Positions 1-7,349 are shown, numbered from the stretch's first letter. The stretch is 32,873 nt of DNA from Oscillospiraceae bacterium (GCA_902783035.1 CACZPK010000137.1:1-32873); one strand, 5' to 3'. The notes: generated from the letters alone by a model not told the origin. A program made the numbers and translations.

Positions 1-283
1 CTCCGGCTACCGCATCGGCCCCTTTGAGATCGAAAGCGTCATCATGGAGCTGCCCTATGTCCTCGAGTGCGGCGTCTGCGCCGCGCCGGATGAGATCCGC
101 GGTCAGGTCGTCAAGGCGTGCATCACCCTCACCAAGGACACCGTAGGGACCGACGAGCTGAAAAAAGAGATCCAGGATTACGTCAAGAAACGCACCGCGC
201 CGTACAAATACCCGCGTATCGTTGAGTTCCGCGACGAGCTGCCCAAAACGATCAGCGGCAAGATCATCAGAAACAAATTGTAA
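1..283 (+). CDS. AMP-forming acyl-CoA synthetase, C-terminal end (partial)
   Basis: Only the last ~93 residues are present; the frame is open from the window edge, so the gene starts outside. They form the mobile C-terminal lid of the ANL superfamily: the hinge-side segment [12 protein letters not shown] lies at the very start, and the motif PKTISGKI near the end carries the conserved lysine used for adenylate formation. The wording ([19 protein letters not shown]) is that of the acetyl/medium-chain acyl-CoA synthetase branch. The family turns a carboxylic acid, ATP and CoA into acyl-CoA, AMP and PPi. The gene lies 20 bp before a 2-oxoacid:ferredoxin oxidoreductase operon and is probably co-transcribed with it, so a short or branched-chain acid is the likely substrate (inference). 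The substrate pocket is outside the window. Confidence 0.85.
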   Translation, partial: SGYRIGPFEIESVIMELPYVLECGVCAAPDEIRGQVVKACITLTKDTVGTDELKKEIQDYVKKRTAPYKYPRIVEFRDELPKTISGKIIRNKL

Positions 284-303
284 ATTAAAAATAGGAGGCT
301 ATC

Positions 304-534
304 ATGAACAGACGATTTCGGCTCTCGTTCAACGCCGACAAGTGCAAGGGCTGCGAGATCTGCGTCAGCGTATGTCCCAAGCACATCCTTGCGATGGACA
401 CGGCGGTGAACGCCAAGGGCTACCACCCTGCCTGCTGCACGGACGAAACGCAGTGCATCGGCTGCACCAGCTGCGCGCTGATGTGTCCCGACTACTGCAT
501 CACCATCTATGAGCTGGAGGAGGGAGAAGCATGA
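304..534 (+). CDS. 4Fe-4S ferredoxin subunit (delta) of 2-oxoacid:acceptor oxidoreductase
   Basis: A 76-residue protein with two 4Fe-4S motifs: CKGCEICVSVCP in the N-terminal half and CIGCTSCALMCP in the C-terminal half. It is the small electron-transfer subunit of KorDABC/VorDABC-type enzymes and passes electrons between the TPP subunit and free ferredoxin. A strong Shine-Dalgarno (AGGAGG) stands 6 bp before the ATG. Its stop overlaps the start of the alpha subunit in an ATGA (531-534), which points to translational coupling. The cytoplasmic complex is normally oxygen-sensitive, in keeping with an anaerobe. Identity as the delta subunit rests on the cysteine pattern and on gene order. Confidence 0.92.
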   Translation: MNRRFRLSFNADKCKGCEICVSVCPKHILAMDTAVNAKGYHPACCTDETQCIGCTSCALMCPDYCITIYELEEGEA

Positions 535-1610
535 GCAAGATCCTGATGAAGGGCAACGAAGCCTTTGGCGAGGCCGCCATTCGCGCGGGCGTCAAGTGCT
601 ATTTCGGTTACCCGATCACCCCGCAAAACGAAGTTCCCGAGTACATGAGCCACGAACTGCCGAAGGCGGGCGGCGCATTTTTGCAGGCGGAAAGCGAGCT
701 GGCCGCGGTCAATATGGCATTCGGCGCGGCGGCATCCGGCGGTCGTGTATTCATCTCCACCAGTTCCCCCGGTCTCGCGCTGATGCAGGAGGGGCTCGGT
801 TTCATCTGCTCCACCGAGGTACCGCTGGTGGCGCTGAACGTCTCCCGTGGCGGCCCCGGCGTCGGCGGCATCCAGCCCGGGCAGGCGGACTATATCCAGG
901 TCACCCGCGGCGGCTACAACGGCGACGCCAAGATCCCTGTCTTCGCCCCCGCCGGTATTCAGGAGTGTGTTGATCTGATCTACGAATGCTTCGATATCGC
1001 CGAGAAGTACCGCAACCCGGTCATGATCCTTGCGGACGCCATGATGGGCCAGATGATGGAGCCGGTCGAGCTGCCGCCCAAAAAGGAGATCACACCTGTT
1101 GCCGAGATTCCCAAGGTCAAGCCCTGGGCCATCACGGGCACGGGCCAGCATGAGGGACGCAACGTGATCTATTCCCTGCGCATGCAGCCGGACGTGCTGG
1201 AGCAGCATGTCGAGAAAATGTTTGAAAAGTACGCACGCGCCGAGCAGGAGCTTGTACGCTACAACACCGTGGGGCTGGAGGACGCCGAGGTCGTGTTCGT
1301 GGCGTTCGGCACCATGTCCCGCCTCTGCGCGGAGACAATGGAAATCCTCGCCGAGCGCGGCGTCAAGGCCGGTCTGATCCGTCCGATCAGCCTGTGGCCC
1401 TTCCCCGAAAAGGCGTTCGACGAGATTGGTTCAAAGACAAAACTCGTCATCTCCACGGAGCTTTCCATGGGGCAGATGATCTACGACGTCAAGGTTGCGG
1501 CAAAGAACCGCTGGCCCGTCAAGCTGATCCACCGCACGGGCGGCATCGTCCCGTCGTCCATTGAGATTGCAGACAAAGCAGAGGCGCTTTTAAAGGAGGT
1601 GCAGGCATGA
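531..1610 (+). CDS. 2-oxoacid:ferredoxin oxidoreductase alpha subunit (VorB/KorA-like)
   Basis: A 359-residue protein covering the pyrimidine-binding and transketolase-like domains of the separate-subunit 2-oxoacid:ferredoxin oxidoreductases. The N-terminal stretch GNEAFGEAAIRAGVKCYFGYPITPQNEVPEY is typical of the family and carries the conserved YPITP motif; a glycine-rich stretch (SRGGPGVGGIQPGQ) follows near residue 105, and the C-terminal domain II holds VVFVAFGT and IRPISLWPFP. The enzyme oxidatively decarboxylates a 2-oxoacid to acyl-CoA, reducing ferredoxin, or runs in reverse as a reductive carboxylase. The best fit is the 2-oxoisovalerate/2-oxoglutarate branch; the downstream branched-chain aminotransferase favours branched substrates (inference). 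It overlaps both neighbouring genes by 4 bp. Confidence 0.9.
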   Translation: MSKILMKGNEAFGEAAIRAGVKCYFGYPITPQNEVPEYMSHELPKAGGAFLQAESELAAVNMAFGAAASGGRVFISTSSPGLALMQEGLGFICSTEVPLVALNVSRGGPGVGGIQPGQADYIQVTRGGYNGDAKIPVFAPAGIQECVDLIYECFDIAEKYRNPVMILADAMMGQMMEPVELPPKKEITPVAEIPKVKPWAITGTGQHEGRNVIYSLRMQPDVLEQHVEKMFEKYARAEQELVRYNTVGLEDAEVVFVAFGTMSRLCAETMEILAERGVKAGLIRPISLWPFPEKAFDEIGSKTKLVISTELSMGQMIYDVKVAAKNRWPVKLIHRTGGIVPSSIEIADKAEALLKEVQA

Positions 1611-2350
1611 AGACCGTATTCAAGCCCACCGAGGGCATGCTGCCCGTCGATACCAGCTATTGTCCCGGCTGCTCCCACGGCATTGCCCATCGCCTCATCA
1701 TGGAGTGTCTGGAGGAGCGCGGCGACCTCGGCCGCACCATCGGCGTAGTGCCGATCGGCTGCGCCATCAATGCACATCACTTCATGAACGTGGATATGTG
1801 CGAGTCAACGCACGGCCGCGCGCCCGCCATCGCCTCCGGTATCCGCCGCGTCCATCCGGACAAGGTGGTGTTCACCTATCAGGGTGACGGCGACCTTGCC
1901 TCCATCGGCGCAGGCGAGATCGTCCATGCGGCACACCGCGGTGAGAAGTTCACGACGTTTTTCATCAACAACGCCATCTACGGCATGACCGGCGGTCAGA
2001 TGGCGCCGACAACGCTCATCGGCCAGAAGGCGACCACTGCCGTGGATGGGCGCACCGTCGAGCAGGCGGGCATGCCGCTGCGCATGTGCGAACTGCTCGC
2101 CACCATCGACTGCGCGGTGTTTGTTGAGCGCGTTATGCTCAACACACCCGCAAACATCCGCAAAGCGAAAAAAGCGATCCAAACCGCGCTGGACATTCAG
2201 GCGGCGGGACTGGGCTTTACCTTCATTGAGTTCCTCTCCGCCTGCCCCACCAACTGGGGGCTTGCGCCGGTGGATGCGCTCAAATGGGTCGAAACCGACA
2301 TGGCGGCGTATTATCCCGTAAAGAATTTTAAGAGGCCGGAGGGATACTGA
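1607..2350 (+). CDS. 2-oxoacid:ferredoxin oxidoreductase beta (TPP-binding) subunit
   Basis: A 247-residue TPP-binding subunit. The N-terminal CPGCSHGIAHRL is the usual CPGCGHG-type motif of the family, and QGDGDLASIGAGEIVHAAHRG with INNAIYGMTGGQMAPTT forms the GDGD...NN Mg-TPP site at about residues 92-135. With the alpha subunit it builds the active site for decarboxylation of the 2-oxoacid to the hydroxyalkyl-TPP intermediate. The start overlaps the alpha stop (ATGA, 1607-1610), and the gamma gene begins 1 nt after its stop, so equal-stoichiometry co-translation is likely. The length is normal for the KorB/VorA type, which lacks its own ferredoxin domain. Confidence 0.92.
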   Translation: MKTVFKPTEGMLPVDTSYCPGCSHGIAHRLIMECLEERGDLGRTIGVVPIGCAINAHHFMNVDMCESTHGRAPAIASGIRRVHPDKVVFTYQGDGDLASIGAGEIVHAAHRGEKFTTFFINNAIYGMTGGQMAPTTLIGQKATTAVDGRTVEQAGMPLRMCELLATIDCAVFVERVMLNTPANIRKAKKAIQTALDIQAAGLGFTFIEFLSACPTNWGLAPVDALKWVETDMAAYYPVKNFKRPEGY

Positions 2351-2351
2351 A

Positions 2352-2879
2352 ATGATCAAAAAGCTATTCTTTGCCGGCAGCGGCGGACAAGGCGCGCTTG
2401 CCATCGGACAACTGATTGCCAAGGCGTCGATGGAGGAAGGCAACGAGGTCACCTACCTCCCCTCCTACGGTCCCGAAATGCGCGGCGGCACCGCCAATGC
2501 GACCGTCGTTCTCTCGGACAAGCCCATCAGCTGCCCGCTCATCAACGAATGCGACATTCTGGTGGTGATGAACCTCCCCAGCCTCACGCGTTTTGAGTCC
2601 ATGGTCAAGCCGGGCGGACTGCTGTTTATGAACAGTTCGCTGATTCCCGAAAAGGCAACGCGCAGCGATATCCGCGTCATTGAGGTTCCCGCGAACGAGG
2701 AAGCGCAAAAGCTCGGGATCGACCGTGCGGCCAACATGGTCATGCTCGGCGCGATTCTCAAGGAGACGGGCGTGGTGAAGTTCGAAACCGTCTACGCCGA
2801 GCTGGAGCACATGTTCTCCGGCCGCAAGGCAAAATTCCTCGCGCCGAACCGCAAAGCCGTCGATCTGTATTTGTCCTGA
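2352..2879 (+). CDS. 2-oxoacid:ferredoxin oxidoreductase gamma subunit
   Basis: A 175-residue protein of the pyruvate/ketoisovalerate oxidoreductase gamma family (domain III). It begins with the family's KKLFFAGSGGQGALAIGQLIA glycine-rich segment and continues with YLPSYGPEMRGGTANATVVLSD, which is also characteristic. The gamma subunit helps bind CoA in the assembled enzyme. Its Shine-Dalgarno (GGAGGG) lies in the last codons of the TPP subunit. It is the last subunit gene. No clear terminator or SigA promoter was found in the 85 bp before the aminotransferase gene, so read-through into ilvE is plausible. Confidence 0.92.
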   Translation: MIKKLFFAGSGGQGALAIGQLIAKASMEEGNEVTYLPSYGPEMRGGTANATVVLSDKPISCPLINECDILVVMNLPSLTRFESMVKPGGLLFMNSSLIPEKATRSDIRVIEVPANEEAQKLGIDRAANMVMLGAILKETGVVKFETVYAELEHMFSGRKAKFLAPNRKAVDLYLS

Positions 2880-2964
2880 AAAGCGGCAGAAAAACACGCA
2901 TTTGTCCGTCGCCGGCACGGTCATGCGGGCAAATGGAAAAAACTAAAATTTGAGAGGTTCTACT

Positions 2965-4035
2965 ATGCTGAACATCCGTGTGGAAAAGACAAAATCGCCA
3001 AAGGCAAAACCCGATATGTCGAAGGTCTCGTTTGGCACAACCTTTACCGACCACATGTTTCTCATGGACTACTCGTCCGCTGAGGGCTGGCATGACCCGC
3101 GCATCGTTCCCTACGGTCCGCTGCCCATCGAGCCAAGCGCCGCCGTGCTCAACTACGCCATGGAGGTCTTTGAGGGGCTCAAGGCGTACCGCACATCGGA
3201 GAACAAGATCCAGCTCTTCCGTCCGGACTGCAACATCGAGCGCATGAACCACTCCGCCGAGCGTCTGAGCCTGCCGCAGATCGACCCCGACGACGCTTTG
3301 CAGGCGATTCGGGAATTGGTTGCGTTGGATCGGGACTGGGTGCCCTCCGGCGAGGGCGAGTCCCTTTACATCCGTCCCATTCTCATGTCTGTGGAGCCGG
3401 ATGTCTCCCTTCACTGCACCGACCGCTGTATGTTTGTCGTCATTCTCTCTCCGGTCGCCTGCTACTACAAGACCGGGCTCAAGCCAGTGAGCATCGCCAT
3501 TGAGACCGAGGACGCGCGCACCGTGCGCGGCGGCACGGGCTTTGCCAAGTGCGGCGGCAACTATGCCGCTGCACAGCGTGCCGGAATGCGTGCCGAAGCG
3601 CAGGGCATCTCGCAGGTTCTCTGGCTCGACGGCGCAACCAAGCAGTACATTGAGGAAGTCGGCAGCATGAACGTCATGTTCAAAATCCGCGGCGAGGTCG
3701 TGACCCCGACGCTGGAAACCGGCACGGTGCTGCCCGGTGTCACACGCCGTTCCATCCTCCAGTTGCTGCGCGATGAAGGGCAAAAAGTCACAGAACGCCT
3801 GTTTTCCGTGGACGAGTTCGTTGAAGCGGCACAGTCCGGCGCCATTGAAGAGGCCTGGGGCTGCGGCACCGCGGCGGTGGTTTCTCCCATCGGAAAGCTG
3901 ATCTATGAGGGCAAGGAATACGTCATCGGTGACGGTAGCATCGGAAAGATGACGCAGGCGCTCTACGATGAGCTTACCGGCATCCAGTGGGGCCGCAGCG
4001 CCGATTCGCACGGTTGGATCGTCCCTGTATGCTGA
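2965..4035 (+). CDS. ilvE: Branched-chain amino acid aminotransferase
   Basis: A 356-residue fold-type IV PLP aminotransferase of the longer BCAT group. VFEGLKAYR and the segment around FAKCGGNYAAAQ, which holds the PLP lysine, identify it; EEVGSMNVMF and GVTRRSILQL are further family segments. It interconverts Leu/Ile/Val and the matching 2-oxoacids with 2-oxoglutarate/glutamate. I chose the ATG at 2965 because GAGAGG lies 7 nt upstream; an in-frame TTG at 2950 lies before that site and is less likely. Its position after a 2-oxoacid:ferredoxin oxidoreductase suggests the two share branched 2-oxoacids. A strong hairpin follows the stop. Confidence 0.93.
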   Translation: MLNIRVEKTKSPKAKPDMSKVSFGTTFTDHMFLMDYSSAEGWHDPRIVPYGPLPIEPSAAVLNYAMEVFEGLKAYRTSENKIQLFRPDCNIERMNHSAERLSLPQIDPDDALQAIRELVALDRDWVPSGEGESLYIRPILMSVEPDVSLHCTDRCMFVVILSPVACYYKTGLKPVSIAIETEDARTVRGGTGFAKCGGNYAAAQRAGMRAEAQGISQVLWLDGATKQYIEEVGSMNVMFKIRGEVVTPTLETGTVLPGVTRRSILQLLRDEGQKVTERLFSVDEFVEAAQSGAIEEAWGCGTAAVVSPIGKLIYEGKEYVIGDGSIGKMTQALYDELTGIQWGRSADSHGWIVPVC

Positions 4036-4040
4036 ATCCA

Positions 4041-4070
4041 GAACGCCTCCCGCCAAAACGGGAGGCGTTC
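4041..4070. terminator. 12-bp perfect hairpin between convergent ilvE and sigG
   Basis: GAACGCCTCCCG (4041-4052) pairs perfectly with 4059-4070 around a 6-nt loop. It lies 5 bp after the ilvE stop and 3 bp from the sigG stop on the other strand, so it can serve both convergent genes. The downstream T-tract is weak on the plus strand (interrupted, with TTTTT only at 4085) and absent on the minus strand. Confidence 0.75.
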
Positions 4071-4073
4071 TTC

Positions 4074-4853
4074 TCATATTTGCTTTTTGATGGCCTTGAT
4101 GGCATTTTTTTCCAGCCGCGAAACCTGTGCCTGGGATATACCAATCTCGTCGCTGACCTCCATCTGCGTCTTGCCGTCGGAAAAGCGCAGCGTCAGGATT
4201 CGCCGTTCGCGGGGTGAGAGCCGAGCCATCGCCTCTTTGAGTGCGATGCGCTCCAGCCAGTCCTCGTCGGTGTTCTTTGTGTCGCGCACCTGATCCATCA
4301 CTGTCACGGTATCGCCGCCGTCGGAATAGATTGGCTCGAACAGAGAAACCGGATCGACCACCGCGTCCATTGCCAAAACGACCTCCTCGCGCGGAATGTC
4401 CAGTTCACGGGCAATCTGGTCCACCGAAGGCTCGCGCTGCTGTTCCCGTTGGAGCTTTTCCCGCGCCTGCAAAACGCGGTACGCCGTGTCGCGCGTGCTG
4501 CGGCTGACGCGAATGGCGCTGTTGTCGCGCAAATAACGCCGGATTTCGCCGATGATCATGGGGACGCCGTAGGTTGAAAAGCGAACGTTTTGTGCCACGT
4601 CGAAATTGTCGATCGCCTTGATCAGTCCAACGCAGCCCACTTGAAAAAGGTCGTCCGCGTTCTCGCCGCGTCCGGCAAAACGTTGGATGACGGAGAGCAC
4701 CAGCCGCAGGTTTCCTTCCACCAGCCGCTCGCGTGCGGCCTCGTCGCCATCCTTGGCCTGGCGAAAAAGCGTTTCCATCTCCTCCGCCGCCAAAACGGGC
4801 AATTTTGATGTGTTTACGCCGCAAAGCTCAACTTTTCCTAAAATGAAAACCAT
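4074..4853 (-). CDS. sigG: RNA polymerase forespore sigma factor SigG
   Basis: A 259-residue sigma-70 family protein, essentially the length of Bacillus SigG. The N-terminus KVELCGVNTSKLPVL is the SigG signature. Region 2 (ENADDLFQVGCVGL to MIIGEIRRYLRDN) and region 4 with its helix-turn-helix (GISQAQVSRLEKNAIKAI) are intact. SigG is the late forespore sigma factor, driving SASP, germination and spore-protection genes. The frame stays open upstream to 5084 but runs across a candidate SigF promoter and into the next gene, so that extension is not used. The ATG at 4853 directly abuts a GGGAG, an unusually tight spacing. An in-frame ATT three codons later would have good spacing, so the start is uncertain by a few codons. 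No spoIIGA or sigE is adjacent. Confidence 0.95.
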   Translation of the reverse strand: MVFILGKVELCGVNTSKLPVLAAEEMETLFRQAKDGDEAARERLVEGNLRLVLSVIQRFAGRGENADDLFQVGCVGLIKAIDNFDVAQNVRFSTYGVPMIIGEIRRYLRDNSAIRVSRSTRDTAYRVLQAREKLQREQQREPSVDQIARELDIPREEVVLAMDAVVDPVSLFEPIYSDGGDTVTVMDQVRDTKNTDEDWLERIALKEAMARLSPRERRILTLRFSDGKTQMEVSDEIGISQAQVSRLEKNAIKAIKKQI

Positions 4854-4874
4854 CTCCCGCGTCGTTGATGCTTC

Positions 4875-4903
4875 TATTCTTTCCGTGCGGAGCAGAAACA
4901 TAC
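4875..4903 (-). promoter_or_regulatory. Candidate SigF-type forespore promoter of sigG
   Basis: On the minus strand, GGAAAGAATA (4875-4884) fits the SigF -10 consensus GGNRANAHTR at every position. GTATG (4899-4903) matches four of five positions of the -35 GYWTA. The spacer is 14 nt where about 15 is usual. The predicted start lies about 15 nt before the sigG ATG. No SigA-type pair was evident here. Confidence 0.55.
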
Positions 4904-4958
4904 GACGCGGGGGATGGTTAAATTTTTTATCGTTCGTGCGCTTTCGATGGACTTTTTC

Positions 4959-4993
4959 CCCTTGTCTCGGTTCTTCCCGGTACCTGACAAGGG
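4959..4993. other. 8-bp inverted repeat between the ABC permease and sigG
   Basis: CCCTTGTC (4959-4966) pairs with GACAAGGG (4986-4993) across a 19-nt loop, 16 bp after the permease stop. No U-tract follows on either strand, so terminator function is doubtful. The rest of the 155-bp gap (4854-5008) holds only the sigG promoter and leader. Confidence 0.4.
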
Positions 4994-5008
4994 AATATCC
5001 AATTAACG

Positions 5009-5650
5009 TTACAGCTCTCTTTTTTGATACAGCGCGACCGACAGCCGCCACGAAATCGCATAAACCGCTAAACTCGCGGCGCATACCGCCACAGCTGCCA
5101 GCGCTGCGCTTACCTCCACATTTCCAAGCGATATGCCATCCGCTTGGCGCACTGTGGAAATAACCACCAAGCCGCCGACAAGCATACCAAATAACAGTGC
5201 GTAGGCGATACGCCCCTTTTCAACACCGAAGCGAAACAGAAACGGCATCATCAGTGCCTGACCCAGCAGCCCGACGCTCAGCAGCAAGGTCATATTTGCA
5301 AGGACTTCTTCTCCTGCTGATCTGGCCGTCAGCACACCGAGCAGCGCACCGATGCCATGGAACACCAGCACCGTGCCCACCGAAATCAGCCCGCACACGT
5401 ACTTTTCCGTCACATACAATGCGCGGCTGACCGGCATTCCCAGACAATAAACATTCCATTTTTCCCGCTCGTCATAACCGATCAGCGACAAGGTCAACAT
5501 CGCCGCCATCACACCCGGATAGACAAGCATGAAGGTTGAAGAATGTGCATACCAAAGCCCTCCGCCAAGAGAAAAGCATGCGATCAGCACCAAAAACGCC
5601 TTCAGGTTGTGTTTGGTCAGGTACCAGTCCTTGCACAGCATTCCTTTCAT
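5009..5650 (-). CDS. ABC-2 type transporter permease
   Basis: A 213-residue hydrophobic protein with about six predicted membrane helices (roughly residues 15-35, 38-60, 87-110, 117-138, 147-165 and 180-202). The pattern MKGMLCKDWYLTK then helices, and the segment YDEREKWNVYCLGMPVSR before helix 3, is that of small ABC-2 permeases paired with YtrB/YhcG-like ATPases in Firmicutes. It follows the ATPase gene by 4 nt, the third gene of a GntR-ATPase-permease operon. The transported substrate is unknown. Such operons in Firmicutes are often induced by cell-envelope stress (family knowledge, not shown here). Confidence 0.85.
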   Translation of the reverse strand: MKGMLCKDWYLTKHNLKAFLVLIACFSLGGGLWYAHSSTFMLVYPGVMAAMLTLSLIGYDEREKWNVYCLGMPVSRALYVTEKYVCGLISVGTVLVFHGIGALLGVLTARSAGEEVLANMTLLLSVGLLGQALMMPFLFRFGVEKGRIAYALLFGMLVGGLVVISTVRQADGISLGNVEVSAALAAVAVCAASLAVYAISWRLSVALYQKREL

Positions 5651-5654
5651 GGTT

Positions 5655-6497
5655 TCACTTCGCCCCCTTTGCCATCAGCACAAACAATTCCTCAACGTCC
5701 ACACGCCCCGCCTCCACGCCCGCAGGCACATCCGCGCGCCGCAGCAGGACCTCTGCGCCGTAGGGCGTCTCACGTTTTCCCAATATCGCCGCCGGCGCGA
5801 TTGCAGTCAGTTCCTCCGGCGCACAGCGGACAAGGGCGTAATCCTCATACATTCTGTCCTTCTCCTCATAAAGCAGCAGCTGCCCCTTGTGCAGAAACGC
5901 GATGTAATCGCAGAGCTTTTCCAGATCGCTGACAATATGTGACGAAATCAGCACCGCATGTCCCTCGTCACGCGTAAACTCGGAAAAGACCGACACCATT
6001 TCGTCGCGCGCAACAGGGTCCAGCCCGCTCGTCGGTTCATCGAGCACCAGCAGTTTCGCGTGGTGGGAAAGTGCCGTCGCAATGGCAAGCCGCTTTTTCA
6101 TGCCCAGGGAGTAGTCCTTGAACTTCTTGTCCATCGGCAGATTGAAGCGCGCCAAATACCCCTCATATACCGCCTGATCCCAGTTGCGGTACATGCCGCG
6201 CAGGATTTTCCCGATCTCCTTTGCGTTCAGGCATGCGGAAAACCCCACTTCATCGAGCACCACGCCGATGTCATCCCGCCCGCTTGGAAAACTCTCGCGG
6301 TTGTCTTTTCCGTAAATTGTCACCGTGCCGCCGTCGCGCGCGATCATATCAAGGATCAGACGGATCGTCGTGGTCTTGCCCGCGCCGTTCTCGCCGATGA
6401 GGCCGAGGATCGTACCGCTCGGCAGTGTCAGATTCAACGGTCCAAGCGTAAAATCGCCGTAGTGCTTCTCCAGTCCCTTCCATTCCAATGCGTTCAT
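5655..6497 (-). CDS. ABC transporter ATP-binding protein (YtrB/YhcG-like)
   Basis: A 280-residue ABC ATPase with all nucleotide-binding motifs: Walker A GENGAGKTT (about residues 35-43), signature YSLGMKKRLAIA, Walker B LLVLDEPTSGLDP and an ISSHIVSDLEKL switch segment. The C-terminal ~70 residues are a variable tail. It powers the permease encoded 4 nt downstream, probably as a homodimer on the cytoplasmic face. Its ATG overlaps the stop of the GntR regulator (TCAT on the plus strand, 6494-6497), showing one transcription unit. Export is more likely than import because no substrate-binding protein is encoded nearby. Confidence 0.92.
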   Translation of the reverse strand: MNALEWKGLEKHYGDFTLGPLNLTLPSGTILGLIGENGAGKTTTIRLILDMIARDGGTVTIYGKDNRESFPSGRDDIGVVLDEVGFSACLNAKEIGKILRGMYRNWDQAVYEGYLARFNLPMDKKFKDYSLGMKKRLAIATALSHHAKLLVLDEPTSGLDPVARDEMVSVFSEFTRDEGHAVLISSHIVSDLEKLCDYIAFLHKGQLLLYEEKDRMYEDYALVRCAPEELTAIAPAAILGKRETPYGAEVLLRRADVPAGVEAGRVDVEELFVLMAKGAK

Positions 6498-6871
6498 ACG
6501 TCACCCTCCATGATCAGACGTACCATCTCCACCACTTCTTCCGTTGAAAGCCCGCAGCCCGTGGCCAACGCGGCAATCTCCTCAATGTGGTGCTCGATCG
6601 TCTTAAGGTTTTCTTCGCGCAGCAGTTCCAGATTCCGCGGCGCAACAAAGCAGCCCTTTCCGGGCACCGTATAGAGGAATCCCTCGCGCTCCAGTTCGTC
6701 ATAGGCCCGTTTCGTTGTGATGACGCTCACGCGAAGATCCTTTGCCAGATTGCGCATCGACGGCAACGGATCGTTCTCCCCCAACGTCCCACTGAGGATC
6801 TGTGCCTTGATTTGCGCCATGATCTGGTCGTATATCGGCGCGCTGCCCTTGTTATCGATCAGGATATGCAA
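6494..6871 (-). CDS. GntR-family regulator, YtrA type
   Basis: A 125-residue regulator: an N-terminal winged helix (YDQIMAQIKAQILSGTLGENDPLPSMRNLAKDLRVS, then TTKRAYDELEREGFLYTVPGKGCFVA) with only a ~45-residue helical tail, which is the short YtrA architecture. These proteins usually repress the ABC operon that they lead. I chose the TTG start at 6871 because AAAGGGGG lies 8 nt upstream; no in-frame ATG precedes the conserved HILIDNKGSAPIYDQI segment. A consensus SigA promoter overlapped by a palindrome lies just upstream, consistent with autorepression relieved by a ligand (inference). Confidence 0.92.
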   Translation of the reverse strand: MHILIDNKGSAPIYDQIMAQIKAQILSGTLGENDPLPSMRNLAKDLRVSVITTKRAYDELEREGFLYTVPGKGCFVAPRNLELLREENLKTIEHHIEEIAALATGCGLSTEEVVEMVRLIMEGDV

Positions 6872-6896
6872 CTGCCCATCCCCCTTTCGCTATTCC

Positions 6897-6934
6897 GTAT
6901 ATATACAATATATACAGTATTCACAGTTTGTCAA
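6897..6934 (-). promoter_or_regulatory. SigA promoter and palindromic operator of the GntR-ABC operon
   Basis: On the minus strand TTGACA (6929-6934), a 16-nt spacer and TATATT (6907-6912) form a near-consensus promoter. GTATATA (6897-6903) and TATATAC (6909-6915) form a perfect inverted repeat around five bases, covering the -10 box and the start region, where a YtrA-type repressor would block transcription. Confidence 0.75.
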
Positions 6935-6942
6935 GAGAAAAA

Positions 6943-6978
6943 ACAAAAAAACGCGGAAGGCTGTTTGCCTTCCGCGTT
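6943..6978 (-). terminator. Intrinsic terminator of the LEA-like gene
   Basis: AACGCGGAAGGC (6950-6961) pairs perfectly with 6967-6978 around a 5-nt loop. Read on the minus strand it is followed by a run of T (plus-strand A run 6944-6949 and beyond). It lies 11 bp after the stop of the small gene that ends at 6990 and insulates the GntR operon. Confidence 0.9.
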
Positions 6979-6989
6979 GCACTGTCCGC

Positions 6990-7322
6990 TTAGTCGAGCC
7001 GGTCCTTGATAATGCCCTTGAGTGCCTCAGCCTTCGCCTTGACCTTCTCGTCCACATCAGTCCGGTCCAGCGCATCCTGCACCTTGCTTTTGAGTTTGGC
7101 CGCGTCCGCGTGTACCTGCGCCTTAAGTGCGTCCGTATCCACATCTGCCGCCTTCTCACGCAGCCTGTCCGCGCCCGCCCTGATCTTCTCATCCAGGTCG
7201 GTGCTGTCCAGGACGTCCTGCACCTTGCCCTTCATCTGTTTCGCCGCCGCGCCGACCTTTTCATCGAGATCGGTGTTGCGCAGCGCCTCCTTGGCTTTGC
7301 TCTTGAGATCGTTCAGTTCCAT
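6990..7322 (-). CDS. LEA-like amphipathic repeat protein, probably spore-associated
   Basis: A 110-residue protein with no Cys, Phe, Trp, Tyr or Pro, rich in Ala, Lys, Asp and Glu. It is built of about four ~24-residue units, each with a T-D-x-D-E-K-like turn (near residues 17-22, 41-46, 62-67 and 88-93) between amphipathic helices (KGKVQDVLDSTDLDEKI, LKSKVQDALDRTDVDEKV). This is the composition of group 3 LEA or hydrophilin proteins, which protect during desiccation. There is no signal peptide or membrane segment. AAAGGAG stands 9 nt before the ATG. A near-consensus forespore promoter lies just upstream and a strong terminator just downstream, so it is monocistronic. Function is inferred from composition and promoter only; I do not recognise a named family. 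Confidence 0.8.
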   Translation of the reverse strand: MELNDLKSKAKEALRNTDLDEKVGAAAKQMKGKVQDVLDSTDLDEKIRAGADRLREKAADVDTDALKAQVHADAAKLKSKVQDALDRTDVDEKVKAKAEALKGIIKDRLD

Positions 7323-7349
7323 GGCTGAGTGCTCCTTTCGGTTTTCTCC

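Noticed and set aside
2880-2964. A separate promoter for ilvE
   Set aside because: TTGTCC occurs but no -10 box lies 15-19 nt after it; read-through from the oxidoreductase genes is simpler.
4854-5084. N-terminal extension of SigG by ~77 residues
   Set aside because: The frame is open, but it crosses the candidate SigF promoter and overlaps the permease gene; SigG homology begins at the Met at 4853 or just after it.
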